From positions 496,001 to 560,000 of the forward strand of contig MSED01000007.1 in NCBI GenBank assembly GCA_002099365.1: a stretch of 64,000 nt of DNA, read 5' to 3'. The translations under genes were made by a program, and so were the position numbers. Of this stretch, positions 31,695 to 42,144 are shown in pieces. The notes under the pieces were generated by a model. The model saw nothing but the letters and a program-made list of their open reading frames with translations, was not told where the DNA came from and did not search any database. The DNA is from Phialophora verrucosa. Lineage: Eukaryota > Ascomycota > Eurotiomycetes > Chaetothyriales > Herpotrichiellaceae. Position 1 is the stretch's first letter. Each line of letters starts with the position of its first letter.

Positions 31695-34600
31695 TCACAA
31701 AGTCTCCCACCCACCGGCGTTGACCTCGCTTTCCAGCTTCCGGGCTATCGTACTCCACACGCTGCCGTTGGTCATCAGCCAAGTGTCTCTCAGAAGTTTG
31801 TCGTATCTCTTTTGGTTCAAGATCAGCTGATGCTTTGATCTCAGCCCCGAATCCGTCTCTCCATGCTTCGTCAAATACGGCGCCGAGAAGAAAGATCCAT
31901 GACTCAGAGTGGAAGAGCTTGGGGCCAGTTGAAGCCGTCGAAGTTCTTCGCGATCATTGCTGCCCGTCTTGGGGTCTTTTGCAACATGCAACAGTGCCAC
32001 GTGACATTTCCGAATGAACAGGAACATGCCGATCGGGCTCGAACACTTCTCCACGTGAGCATTGCACCCCCCGCGCATGTCTTCCGTCAGGCAGCAGACC
32101 GTCTGAGAGCAGAATATCTCGCCACAGAATAGGCAAAGGGCAGGGTCGGCTACCTCTTTCCCGGTCGTCGGACATTTTCGTCGCTGGGATTCTTCCATCA
32201 AGACATCAAAGTACCGGGGAAGCCCAATCAACTCAAAGGGTGCTGGGTGCAGAAGCCTGATCCCCAGGGGCCGTAGAGAGAAATCGAATTGTGTCAGCGC
32301 CGACGCATTCCTTATCTCGAATCGGATACAGTCCAAGAGCCAGATTGTTGCCCGATCTTTCAATGTGCTAGATGTCGAGTATTCGCCAAAGCCGTTGAGG
32401 ATGTCGCTGATGCCCGGAAGCTGTAACAGGTGACAAAGCCGCTCGAGCTCAGACAAGCCGGCTTCTGTCCCGGCAGTAGTGGGAAAGTCGACACCGTGCG
32501 CAACATGGAAGTAGATGGCAGCCTTTCGCAGGAAGGCTAGACTGTACACCTTGCATAGCTTGAATAATGTCCCCGCTGTGTTTGGGGACATGGCTTGAAG
32601 GAACTTCCGCACACGCTCGTTCTCATCAATGTCCTTCACTTGATCGTTAATCCAAGAGACAATGCTTTCAACGCCGCGAAGCTGTTCTGGTTCTGGGTTC
32701 GGCAGAGTGGCATGGCGGATTTGACCGTCCGCCAACTTCTGGCTAGCCTTGATAAAAGCTTCCGAATCGAACAAGAAGGCCAGTGTGACTCGCAGTAGTT
32801 CTATGGTTAGGGCTAATTGTAAGACGTGGCGGGGCTCCAGACGTCGGACTGGGCTCAACACCATTGTGGCCTGAACCAGAAACTGGAAAGGGTCCAGGGA
32901 CAGCAGAGGCGGTGCTGTTGTGGAACTCGTCGGCGGCGCAATATTTCCTATCTTTCCGGCCAACTGCCGTTCAATCTGGTCACAAAGCTCTCTGTACTGA
33001 CTCTCGACTGAGCCACGGATGGTGAAAGCACCTGTAGCTGCATACGCTCTCAAAGTCGACGACGTTATCTGCAGATGGCTGAGGGTTTGCTGAGGGATAC
33101 TTGTCAATAATGAAGTGCCGTATTCTGCCTCACGGCCTCTATGCCCGATCTCGACGGCGGCTATTGTGTTTGCCAAGGTGTTGACAAGCAGCTGAAAGTG
33201 ATTGACGTTCCAATCTTCTCGAGGAGTCGCGCCCTGGCTGGTCCTTGAAACAATCGTCAATGTTTCTCGAAGTCGTCCATAGATGCTTGCTAGTTCAGCA
33301 AAAGATGCCAGTTCCGGTCGTTCCGCCCACGCCTGACTTGTTGGGCTGATCGTGAGATCGCCTGCTTGCCACATGGCTATGGCAGGAGTCAACGAACTAT
33401 TAGAGAACGTGGCCAGGGTCTGCGAGTGCATCTGCGACGCTTGGCTATCGAAGGAGATGTCTTGGCTTGCAGTTGGCGCCTGGACCGAAGGTAGGTCGTT
33501 GTCGAGGAAGAAGTCAAACTCCTGCGAGACAGTAAGCGAACCCGGGTAGGACTGCTCTGAATGCTTCCAGATGATAGGCAGAAAGCTGTTCGCAAGAGCT
33601 TTGCACAGTGGGCAAACGAATTCCTTCAGCGGTATCCTTTCTGGATGGTTTCTCGCAACCTGCTGCAAGTGTCTCCGGGTAATGGACTGATAATAGTTTT
33701 CGAAACAGCTGAAATGCATTATATGCCCACAGCTGGTAGAAACCGGACCTTTCATGGTGTGGCCCTTGGGCCAGCCTTTACCCAAGCCTTGAAAATCCAC
33801 ATTCACCTCGTTGCCATCAGATGTCATCCGCTTGACTTGTTCGTGGTTGGACCCCGACACTCCAAAAGGCCGGGCATTCTCAATAGAGCGATCAAGACTA
33901 TCCGGAACAGCAAAGAGCTCGCCGACAAAATCGTCATCATCCGTCGGCGTTTCTCGAAGGATATGGGCATCGGTAACCATGGCGAATGTGCCATACAGCC
34001 TGGAGTCCGACGTGTCCTCACGGCATTGTATGCAGAGTCCAGAAGGATACTTCCAATGGCGCGTCTCGGTCGACCTTGGTAGTTCGTCCTCTGGCGAATC
34101 AAGATCGTCATCTCCCCAGTCGATTACACCCTGTTTGTCCATGAAACTCTGTTGTTGCTGTTGGAACTGAGCCATGACTTTTGCTTTTCGCTCCATTGCC
34201 TGTTTCTTCTTGGCTTCCAGCTCGTTCTCAAAATTGGCTGGAGACGCCGTGTCGAATCTGCCTGATGGGAAATCAAGATGCTGCGTAGCAGCAGTAAACT
34301 GATGCGGCAGCTTCTGGTTGAAGAGACGTAGCATGTGTCTGATTTTGCTGCGGCACGAACTGAACTCATCCAACAGCCAAATTTTGGATAGAAGCGCGAT
34401 AATGGTCGAGGGGGGGCCATCGTGCGACTCTAGCTGGAGGTTGATGGCGTTGCGAATGAAGGATGGACTATCAACGCTGGCTGCTGTATCGTCCTCGAAG
34501 GTAGCTATGAGCGCCAGCTGGAGAAGAATCTGGAGGAATGCCTCCACTCGGGTTGCTGAAACTCCTGGTTTGTGCTTATGGCCGGACGCGACGTATAGCA

Positions 34601-37600
34601 AGGTCTTATGGATGACGTCGGCGAACACAGTGGTGTTGACGACCGCACAAAGATTGGCGTAGGCCTCGCATGGGATGGGGTGCAGCTTGGGCTCCATTAC
34701 AATGTCGTCTGGCGGTTTGTTCAACTTCTTGCTCATCCAGTTCTTGTAAATATTCTCCGCCTCGTCCCTCTGGTTCTTGCTGAAGTGCGAATTGTACGGG
34801 TCCAATTCTTGCAGATACTCTTCCTTAAGCTCAAACAATCCAGAGTCGTGAAGTCCTTCGGGTGGCCTGTATTTTGTCATTTGCTCGAGCACGTCTTGGA
34901 GGTGCTCGTGGTCTTGCGCGCGTTCTGTCAAGCGAGAATACAGGTCTGAATACGACAGTGGCTTGAAGCACAGAGTGTGAGCAATGTCTTTTCGAAGTGC
35001 CAGCAACTGCGATTCCGGGTTATCCTTGTCCGTGATCAGGGCATCTCGGTCGGAAAGCAGATTGATCAAGAGGTACACGAAATCTTCAGCAAGATCTAAC
35101 ATCTGATTGTCGTCGCAGATCTCAAGAGAGACAAAGCCGTTCCGCATCCAGTCTGAAAGGCCAAAACGATCGACCATAGAGACCAGCACTCGGCTCGGAT
35201 CGCAGGCCACAAGGGCCGTCTGGAGAAGAAACAGGTCGCGATGGTGCCCAACATCTCGATGCGCAACACTCTTGTACTGCACCATCTGATGGCGGAGACT
35301 CATCCCATTCCGTACCCAAAGATTGGCTCTCATCTGCGCCAGCCAAGCGCAAACCCGGAGTGGAAAGTCAAACATTGCGAGGAGTGCATCGTCGACCGAG
35401 TTGAGCGCAGCTTTGATTGTACCATCACGGTGTGCTAGTGGTGTGTCGTGTAGGTGGGAAAGGAACGTCTGAGCTGCTTCCCGAAGCGCCGTTATGGACT
35501 GTTTGAAATCCTTCCCGCCCTCTAGTAACCAGGACAGTGTGTAGTGGAGCGGGTGATGAAAACTCAGAGGGCCTTTCTGGACAACGAATTCAACAACGCT
35601 GAACCCGAAAGGTGCCACAGTATGAAACCGGACAGGCTCTTTGATCTCTGCTTGGTCGAATCGCCGCCTCTCAAGCCCGACAGAGTTGATGATGGCGACA
35701 GCTGCTGCGTGAGATATAGCATCCCATGTTGCACGTAGAGCCGAAGGGCTGCTGTGCTTGGACAGATGATACGCCTCTGCGAACTGTCGGCATAGTTTGT
35801 TGATGTCGCGAGTCAACAACGAGGCACTAATCCATGCATCTGTTTCATACTCGACATGTTCCCCAACCGCTCTCACATTCGGACAGATACCCTGCGACAG
35901 TTTCGCGAGGTCAAGGAACTGGAACAAATACTGCGGCTCATTGCGGGCTTTGGCCTGCACAAACGGGGATGCCAGGAAGTATCGGAGGTCGGAGAAGAAG
36001 TGATACAGCCGTCGATTGGCAACGGACCCTGCGTCGAAGCCCAGAGTAGCTCCTGGATCGAGATCTTTCGGCAAACCGACCTGTCTGGTGGTCAAAAATG
36101 TGTAGAGAATAGCCATCAGGTTCGTCAGGAAATTTCCCCGCTCTATCACCTCTTCAGTAATAGATGGCGTCGTCAGAAGCTGCAATGACAAGTTGATGAT
36201 GGAATGATCTGGTTCTCGGTCCGCAACCAGATAGAGCTGCGCAAGCGTCGTGTACAAGCCGGAAAATCTCAACCCCAGAATTCGCTTAAACTGAGGGATG
36301 TTGACCAGCGTACTGATGAACAGATCTCGGATGCTCGTGCGTGCAAGTTTCCACAACCGGAGGTCGAAGAGCACCATTGAGTCTACGCGGATATTCTTCG
36401 TCAGATCTTCATAAATAGGAAGAGGTGTGTTCTGCACGGACTGTGGCGGAGATAGCCTCCAGTGGTTTGGCGGCGTAGACTCGCGGCGCGCTGTGCGAAC
36501 AACGGCGGCGGGCGTCCTTGGGATATTGAGGTAGTTGAGATTGCTGTCAGGACCAGTTGGAGAGGCGTCAGCGCCGATGGCTACCGTGTTTCCAGGATCT
36601 CCAATGTCTTGAGCCACCGGCGGCGGTGGAGGCGACGGTCCATCCATGTCCATACGCTCTGCAACGTCCAAAAAGTCCGCGTCTCCATCAGTGTCCATCT
36701 CTTCAGCATCGTCTGTAACGTCCGGATCGGCCGTCTGTTCGGGAACGGCGTTGTCGGGGTCTGCCTCTGCGAAAACTGTTGCTCTAAGGATGAAATCGTT
36801 CATTTCGCGATCAGCATCAGCATCGCCAATATCGTCGTCGTCGTCGTCGTCATCGTCATCTACCTCGCCAGGATCATTGTCATCGCTGGCTCCATCGTCG
36901 TCTAGGATCTCCACCTGTAATGCTCTTTGCATTGCAAAGTGGATTGTATCAAAGTGCCTGAGCCTTGACCTTCTTCGGTACTCGCGGTCATCTTCATCGC
37001 CATGATCATCTAGATCTTCTCTTCCCACTTTGGCGTTCCAGGCTTCGCTCCCTACCCGCCAGATCTGGAGCATCTCTTCGCACACGATACGGCGCAAGAT
37101 ATGGCTGTCGCCCGCAATACTGCAACTGGCAATATCGGCCAGCCATTCGATGATGGTACCGCACATCTGTTCTCGAAAGGTGTCCCGCGAAGATCTTATT
37201 GTGACTGTGATCTTGATTTCTTCGATAATCTTGGCCATGCGAGTGAGCTCCTTGAGGTCCCGAGAATACCTGACGATACTCCTTCCGAGGTCATTAGCCT
37301 CTTCAGCTTTTCGCAAACCAAATGCCTCGCGCTCTCGACACGCTCTCGCCACTTGCGACTGCACCTCGCGGACTGTGTGCTTCTCATCGTTCCAGATGAT
37401 CAAGCAATATTCGGGATTCGTTTCCATCTCGTCTCCCGACACGTAGTGTTCTGCAGAGAGTCGACTTCTCAATTCATCTTGGGTCACCGACTCCACTGTC
37501 TTGGGCAATCGTAGGTTCTCGGGAGAGCATGATATGACGTCGCAAAAGTAATCGAGAGCCTTACCGATGGTGGTGCGGATGGACTCTTGTAAATCAACGG

Positions 37601-38111
37601 GCAAGGGGGAAACATGCTCATCGGTAGTGGTCCAGTCATCACTGGCTGTATGAATGGCGCACTTGACAGGTCGCTTCCAGGCCTCGTCGTCTCCGCAGTC
37701 GCAACAGCCGCTATTCCCTGCACTGACATTGATGCTGTACTGATGACCCTCGTGGTCACTCGCAACAAAGCAACGAGCGCAGAGCACGGCGGTATTGTCA
37801 TCGGTGCAGGTACTACAGTGGTAGTTGGCCTCCCCCGGCTTGAAGATATGTCCACATGGATGACCCCGTGCGGCTGCAGTGTATTCGGCATTCTCTTGAA
37901 CTCCTTGCGCGTCTTGTAACTTGTGTGAGGCGGGAAAGCCGTTCGGAAACAGGTCGAGCAGGTAATCTGGGTTGTCGTTGGTAAGGGATCGGAAGAGCGT
38001 CTCTAGGAGGCCCTGCTGCGCAGAGACACCGTACCGATGGCCGTGCCGCCACGGGTGCTCGCATAACGCCTGCGAGAGTCGAAGGTCTAGGCCGGGGGTT
38101 GGTGCGCTCAT
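31695..38111 (-). CDS. UBR1: UBR1-type N-recognin E3 ubiquitin ligase
   Basis: An E3 ligase of the Arg/N-degron pathway that recognises proteins with destabilising N termini and, with a Rad6-type E2, marks them for the proteasome. It is a single exon of 2,138 aa, close to the roughly 1,950 of yeast Ubr1. The UBR box (type-1 degron site) spans about Cys86-His154 (CGHIFKPGEANYHCSTC...CCDCGDDEAW). A ClpS-like adaptor region for bulky hydrophobic N termini follows (YCLIIWNDEKHTVREV, about residue 230). An acidic insert with about ten consecutive Asp lies between about 400 and 500, from a GAC/GAT trinucleotide run. The RING-H2 finger is CGHIMHFSCFENYYQS...CPLCKALANSFLPI, and the UBR autoinhibitory C-terminal domain ends the protein. 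No frame damage was seen. The ATG at 38111 leads directly into the family's N-terminal helix. Confidence 0.96.
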   Translation of the reverse strand: MSAPTPGLDLRLSQALCEHPWRHGHRYGVSAQQGLLETLFRSLTNDNPDYLLDLFPNGFPASHKLQDAQGVQENAEYTAAARGHPCGHIFKPGEANYHCSTCTDDNTAVLCARCFVASDHEGHQYSINVSAGNSGCCDCGDDEAWKRPVKCAIHTASDDWTTTDEHVSPLPVDLQESIRTTIGKALDYFCDVISCSPENLRLPKTVESVTQDELRSRLSAEHYVSGDEMETNPEYCLIIWNDEKHTVREVQSQVARACREREAFGLRKAEEANDLGRSIVRYSRDLKELTRMAKIIEEIKITVTIRSSRDTFREQMCGTIIEWLADIASCSIAGDSHILRRIVCEEMLQIWRVGSEAWNAKVGREDLDDHGDEDDREYRRRSRLRHFDTIHFAMQRALQVEILDDDGASDDNDPGEVDDDDDDDDDDIGDADADREMNDFILRATVFAEADPDNAVPEQTADPDVTDDAEEMDTDGDADFLDVAERMDMDGPSPPPPPVAQDIGDPGNTVAIGADASPTGPDSNLNYLNIPRTPAAVVRTARRESTPPNHWRLSPPQSVQNTPLPIYEDLTKNIRVDSMVLFDLRLWKLARTSIRDLFISTLVNIPQFKRILGLRFSGLYTTLAQLYLVADREPDHSIINLSLQLLTTPSITEEVIERGNFLTNLMAILYTFLTTRQVGLPKDLDPGATLGFDAGSVANRRLYHFFSDLRYFLASPFVQAKARNEPQYLFQFLDLAKLSQGICPNVRAVGEHVEYETDAWISASLLTRDINKLCRQFAEAYHLSKHSSPSALRATWDAISHAAAVAIINSVGLERRRFDQAEIKEPVRFHTVAPFGFSVVEFVVQKGPLSFHHPLHYTLSWLLEGGKDFKQSITALREAAQTFLSHLHDTPLAHRDGTIKAALNSVDDALLAMFDFPLRVCAWLAQMRANLWVRNGMSLRHQMVQYKSVAHRDVGHHRDLFLLQTALVACDPSRVLVSMVDRFGLSDWMRNGFVSLEICDDNQMLDLAEDFVYLLINLLSDRDALITDKDNPESQLLALRKDIAHTLCFKPLSYSDLYSRLTERAQDHEHLQDVLEQMTKYRPPEGLHDSGLFELKEEYLQELDPYNSHFSKNQRDEAENIYKNWMSKKLNKPPDDIVMEPKLHPIPCEAYANLCAVVNTTVFADVIHKTLLYVASGHKHKPGVSATRVEAFLQILLQLALIATFEDDTAASVDSPSFIRNAINLQLESHDGPPSTIIALLSKIWLLDEFSSCRSKIRHMLRLFNQKLPHQFTAATQHLDFPSGRFDTASPANFENELEAKKKQAMERKAKVMAQFQQQQQSFMDKQGVIDWGDDDLDSPEDELPRSTETRHWKYPSGLCIQCREDTSDSRLYGTFAMVTDAHILRETPTDDDDFVGELFAVPDSLDRSIENARPFGVSGSNHEQVKRMTSDGNEVNVDFQGLGKGWPKGHTMKGPVSTSCGHIMHFSCFENYYQSITRRHLQQVARNHPERIPLKEFVCPLCKALANSFLPIIWKHSEQSYPGSLTVSQEFDFFLDNDLPSVQAPTASQDISFDSQASQMHSQTLATFSNSSLTPAIAMWQAGDLTISPTSQAWAERPELASFAELASIYGRLRETLTIVSRTSQGATPREDWNVNHFQLLVNTLANTIAAVEIGHRGREAEYGTSLLTSIPQQTLSHLQITSSTLRAYAATGAFTIRGSVESQYRELCDQIERQLAGKIGNIAPPTSSTTAPPLLSLDPFQFLVQATMVLSPVRRLEPRHVLQLALTIELLRVTLAFLFDSEAFIKASQKLADGQIRHATLPNPEPEQLRGVESIVSWINDQVKDIDENERVRKFLQAMSPNTAGTLFKLCKVYSLAFLRKAAIYFHVAHGVDFPTTAGTEAGLSELERLCHLLQLPGISDILNGFGEYSTSSTLKDRATIWLLDCIRFEIRNASALTQFDFSLRPLGIRLLHPAPFELIGLPRYFDVLMEESQRRKCPTTGKEVADPALCLFCGEIFCSQTVCCLTEDMRGGCNAHVEKCSSPIGMFLFIRKCHVALLHVAKDPKTGSNDREELRRLQLAPSSSTLSHGSFFSAPYLTKHGETDSGLRSKHQLILNQKRYDKLLRDTWLMTNGSVWSTIARKLESEVNAGGWETL

Positions 38112-38928
38112 GGTCAGAGTATCCTATCGCCTGCAGGCCGCATTTGGACTTTGGATAGCAGTGACGGATTTCTCTTTTCGTGATGGTTAGCACTGGGATG
38201 GACCGGGGTTGGGCAATGGTCGAAATGTCCCCTCCTGCGATAGTTTGCCTGTAGATGTCCTCCGCTTGCTCTTCCAGCAAGATAGTAGACACTCAAAATC
38301 ATGGGTTTCCGGGGTTGGGGAAGCAGTCAGAGAGGATCGCAGTCATACCCTCCACGAAGATGCAGCCTGGGAAGTATGATGTACCTGAGGCGAAATCCAC
38401 GAAGGTGGGATGCAGCTTGATGCCGCTTTGACGCCCGCTGTCTCAAGATTGATCGGCTACCTACTGATTATCACGAATACTTAGACATGGGTTATTTTCT
38501 AGACAGTACAGAGTATACCCAAAGATTTCTGGCCCAATGCCCCTCTCCTTTGCATTCGCCTTGCTCTGTTATCCCGCGTTGTCTCTTCCACTGGTCAAGG
38601 AAGAAATCCGAACGGAGGTGGTTCCAGAAAGCTTCCCTGGCGCAAAGAACGCAGTACTCTATCGTGGCTCAAGTGCTCGACATATTATTTCCTGCAGTTA
38701 CGAGATTTCCAAGCCCATGCAAGAGACGAACTCTGTGTGTAGCCACACCACCTCACTCAACACCGTTCGTCTCAAAATCGGCTCTGCTCTCATCTTGAAC
38801 TGGGTTTATTGTCGTCCTTCATAGTTATGTACAGAGGTAGTGTCGATTTAGTACCTTCGTCTTCGCGCTTCATCCATTGTCTTGGACCGAGAAGGGAACT
38901 CCATACTCCAGATGGGATCGCCGAGCCG
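38112..38928. other. Intergenic upstream of UBR1
   Basis: UBR1 promoter and 3' flank of the next minus-strand candidate gene. Two overlapping plus-strand frames of about 100 codons at 38487-38824 have no recognisable similarity. Confidence 0.45.
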
Positions 38929-39354
38929 CTATTCCTCTTCCTCTTCCTGTTGCATATATCTGTGTTTGATGTCTTTCCATTGTCGCTGCAGTCGCAAGTC
39001 AGTCCTATCCGCAGAGAGCAGGGTATGCAGCTCAGGCAGCACGTACGCCCTTATTCCAATGGTCCCATAATTTGTTTGTTGCTCCTTCAAACCCCCTACG
39101 GCGTGCATCAGCTTCAGAAAACGATGTGCGGGCAGGAGCGAGCTCACAATTCGAATGTAAAGGCGCCAAGGAAGATAACTGTGAGGTAGGTAGCGTTCTT
39201 TCGTATTAAGCCACTGTGAGAGGTGAGCGAAAGCGTAGACGAGGCGGCTGGCGTATTCCTACTTGAAGAGGCCCCGGGAGATTTGTGCCTGAGGTTGATC
39301 AGTACTAACAACGCTTCAAAGCTCGCGGGTCACAGAACTTACGCTAATCGGCAT
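38929..39354 (-). CDS. Candidate small two-exon gene, unknown function (113 aa)
   Basis: Proposed exons are 39354-39343 (MPIS) and 39258-38929. The 84-nt intron starts GTAAGT and ends TAG; both sides are in phase 0. The second exon is open for 110 codons and has protein-like composition (Leu, Arg, Tyr, Trp spread evenly; LPAHRFLKLMHAVGGLKEQQTNYGTIG), ending in a Glu5 run. The frame upstream of the ATG stays open for about 35 more codons, so a longer N terminus from another exon is possible. The part before codon 47 has no ATG, which hides it from simple start-to-stop scans. I recognise no family. The splice model is inference. Confidence 0.35.
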
Positions 39355-40500
39355 CTTGGGCAACTCTGGGAGGTCTGTGGACTTCTCGTTGTCGTGAAGG
39401 TAAAGGGCATGAAGTTGTTCAATAACTCGAAATCGATTGGACGAATTGAGCAGCTCTCAGAACAGCTGAAAAGGCAGGCTGCGGATGTCATTTACGGAAA
39501 TCGCCGACGCCGCTTAAATGGCATTCTGACCCTGTCACGTGCTCGATCCAAGTTGGCTCCTGAAGGAACCGTGTACGAGGTACATCTTTCATATTTGAGT
39601 CAAAAGCGGTCTTGGTGGAAACGGTGTTTGTGTCTGTTCAGACTCCAATCGAAAGGCACACAATGGTGACATTGCGTTGACTCGATCCGTCTTTGGCATC
39701 GCTCAGGACATAGGCAAGAGTTTTCTCCTTAGGGCGGTGCATGCATGAAATCCATGATGAAATCAATGTGAGCGAAGCTGACCCTAAATCCAACGTCAAC
39801 TATGTTTTTGTTTTCACTCTGCAGCATTCGACATGTCTTGGAGTCTAAGTATATACTACAGCCATTATGGGGTGATTGACCGATATTCTCGCTGGTCCCC
39901 GCCTGCTGCTTCGATTCGAGTAATTCATCTTACATGGACCGCATACACGCCAATATAGTCCATCATGGCCAGACTCAGGATACTGGACGTATGCCGTCGA
40001 ACATGCCTTCATCTGCTGGCGGGGACAATCATGGATGTGTGGCCCGCGTCCCCTGTGTCGCTGTCAGAGCATAGCAGTAGATCTATCCGCCATGCCAGAA
40101 GCGCGCATCATGCCCCTTGAGAACACTCTCATCACTAGAGGCGGAGGTGTCTGATCGCTCTTCAGACCGTGGTTGCCCTAGCTCTACGCCCTTTCCTCAC
40201 TCTCCGAGCTGAACCTCGACCTCTCTCACAAGCATATATGCATATGTAGCGTTCAACAGCCTTCAGGCGCCAACCCTCGCGCAAGATCTGGCGGTATAAA
40301 CGCGCTCAGTGATGCCAGACTTCGAATCTTCAGTGCCAGTAGGAGTGCCGGTGAGGGTGATGTGTTTTGCAGTCCTGTCCAGCCGACTGACGCTTCCCGC
40401 CAGCAAAGCCCCCCCAACAAGCAAGTGTATGCCCATAGATTGACGCTCCCTCTACCACTCACGCTCGTAGACTGGGTAGGCCCATGTGCAGACTCGGCCC
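39355..40500. other. Intergenic
   Basis: Region between the small candidate gene and PYM, both on the minus strand. A palindromic CACGTG (bHLH-type site) occurs near 39536. A 148-codon plus-strand frame at 39223-39669 begins at GTG, opposes the candidate gene and is not credible. Confidence 0.45.
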
Positions 40501-41115
40501 CTACCCTGGTCCAAGTGCCTCAGGCCCGTCATAACCCAACTTACTCAGATCCCGGCGCAATTCCATCTCCTTCCCGATCTTCATGATCTGATCGGGCGAC
40601 AATTTCTCCCCCGCCGCTCTCTTCTCCTTGAGATCCTGCACCGCCCGCAGTTTCTTCAACTGATTGCGGATCTTTTTCTGTTGCTCGGCTTCCTGACCCG
40701 CGTCAGCGTTCGCAGGGGGACCGTTTGCCGCCTCCGCACGTCCGTCCGGCTTCGAGATTTCAGCCGTCCTCATTGCCGACGTGAGCTCCTCCTCTTCCTC
40801 CTCTCCAGCGGCTTCAGCCTGTTCGGCGGCCTTCCTTCGCGCCGCTTCCCTACGTTTCGCATTCTTGCTCTTGCTGGGGACTTCATCGGCGTGAGCGCCG
40901 GCTACCCCAACGGTACCTGAAGTTCTGTTCTTCCATGCCTCGGCGCTACGATTCTTGTACGTCTCGATGTCCTCGGGCGGGCGGTATCCAGGCCGCACTC
41001 GGATTTCCTTTCTTGTGGACCCGTCGGCACGGCGGGACGATGGGATGTACGATGCCCCATCGGTGGTGGTCTGGATGCCGGACTTGGTGGGGGAAGGTGA
41101 TCCCACGCCCGGCAT
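40501..41115 (-). CDS. PYM1: PYM (partner of Y14 and Mago) homologue
   Basis: A ribosome-associated factor that strips the Mago-Y14 heterodimer of the exon-junction complex from translated mRNA. A single exon of 204 aa. The Mago-Y14-binding region is the conserved N terminus: SGIQTTTDGASYIPSSRR, then KEIRVRPGYRPPEDIETYKNR. The middle is Ala/Glu/Lys rich. The C-terminal helix QQKKIRNQLKKLRAVQDLKEK-AAGEKLSPDQ...KI matches the eIF2A-like end of metazoan PYM/WIBG. It is of interest because many yeasts have lost the exon-junction complex; its presence fits an intron-bearing filamentous fungus. The identification from the N-terminal motif is strong. The start is the ATG immediately before that motif. 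Confidence 0.93.
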   Translation of the reverse strand: MPGVGSPSPTKSGIQTTTDGASYIPSSRRADGSTRKEIRVRPGYRPPEDIETYKNRSAEAWKNRTSGTVGVAGAHADEVPSKSKNAKRREAARRKAAEQAEAAGEEEEEELTSAMRTAEISKPDGRAEAANGPPANADAGQEAEQQKKIRNQLKKLRAVQDLKEKRAAGEKLSPDQIMKIGKEMELRRDLSKLGYDGPEALGPG

Positions 41116-42144
41116 TATGGACGTTCACGGCTTATGGCTCGTGGTTTTGCTTCTGCTTCGAAACGGTCAGCCGCGCATGATGAACTGACTCTACTGGACC
41201 GGGCTGGGTATCGAAGGGGCGGGCTCAGCTGCCTCCGTAGGGTTGAGGCGACGCCTGGCCTGACCTGGCCTGGCTGACACACAGCCGGAATGACTAGAAT
41301 CAGGCTTCTTGGCGGCGGTGAAGAAGGCGTTCTGACAAGTTGTGCGGTCATGGGTGATGTATGAGTTGTGAGGGAACCAGGCTGCAGGGTGATTCGGGAT
41401 ATCGTCGGCAATTCAATGTAAGCGTGGCAGGCAATTTGCACCGTGGCCCATACTCGTAGAGTAGGACCGCCGCCTCGTGGCCTTTGGAAGTTACACTCTG
41501 GAGATCAACTTGGACCTGCCGGTTCCATATTTAACATTACTTGGTTGTCCCTTAGTCCTGACGGCGAACTGGCTGGAGGAGGCATGCGCGAGTGCACTCT
41601 GAGAATCTACGGCGTGTTGCGATCACGCCCAAAGACTACTATCCTTCTGTCGTCGCGTGGAGAATCTGGTACGCCAGAGTGGGTTGTAATCACCGCTGGA
41701 CTCGTTTGTTTCGTGCCAGATTGCTGAGCAGGGACTGTGACTAGTTTATTGGAATCTGAAGTGCTATCATTTGCAAGACCGCGAACGAGAGGTAGTAAAG
41801 CACCATGGTTCGAACGTTCGCAGTGAGCGCGGCAGCCATGCGTGCATTCAGCTTCAAATGGGAGAGGTGGCAGTCCAATATCGAAACAGTTGTGTCCCCT
41901 CGTGCATATTGTGTCCTGATCACTGCTAGCCACAGCAAGCTGCACAATCGTGACTGAGTTTCAGCAGCAGCTCCAAGCTCTCAGTGTGTTTGTTGGCGGG
42001 GTGCTTGAGGCAAGTTTGCCGATGGCAGCATCATCACTCGCGGTTGCTCTCACAATATTTCTGACAACTCTGCGGGCTTGTTGGATGTGTTGCTTTGTCA
42101 GTGCTTCTCTTCCATATGCGCCACTCGCTGTTTATTCCCTGGAG
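41116..42144. other. Divergent intergenic region, PYM / HEM14
   Basis: Promoters of PYM (-) and HEM14 (+). One TACTCGTA octamer is at 41451-41458 and a CCAAT at about 41876. The HEM14 frame is open back to 41950 but shows no similarity before the chosen start. Confidence 0.45.

Noticed and set aside
39223..39669. 148-codon plus-strand frame
   Set aside because: Begins with GTG, lacks motifs and lies opposite the more protein-like spliced minus-strand candidate.
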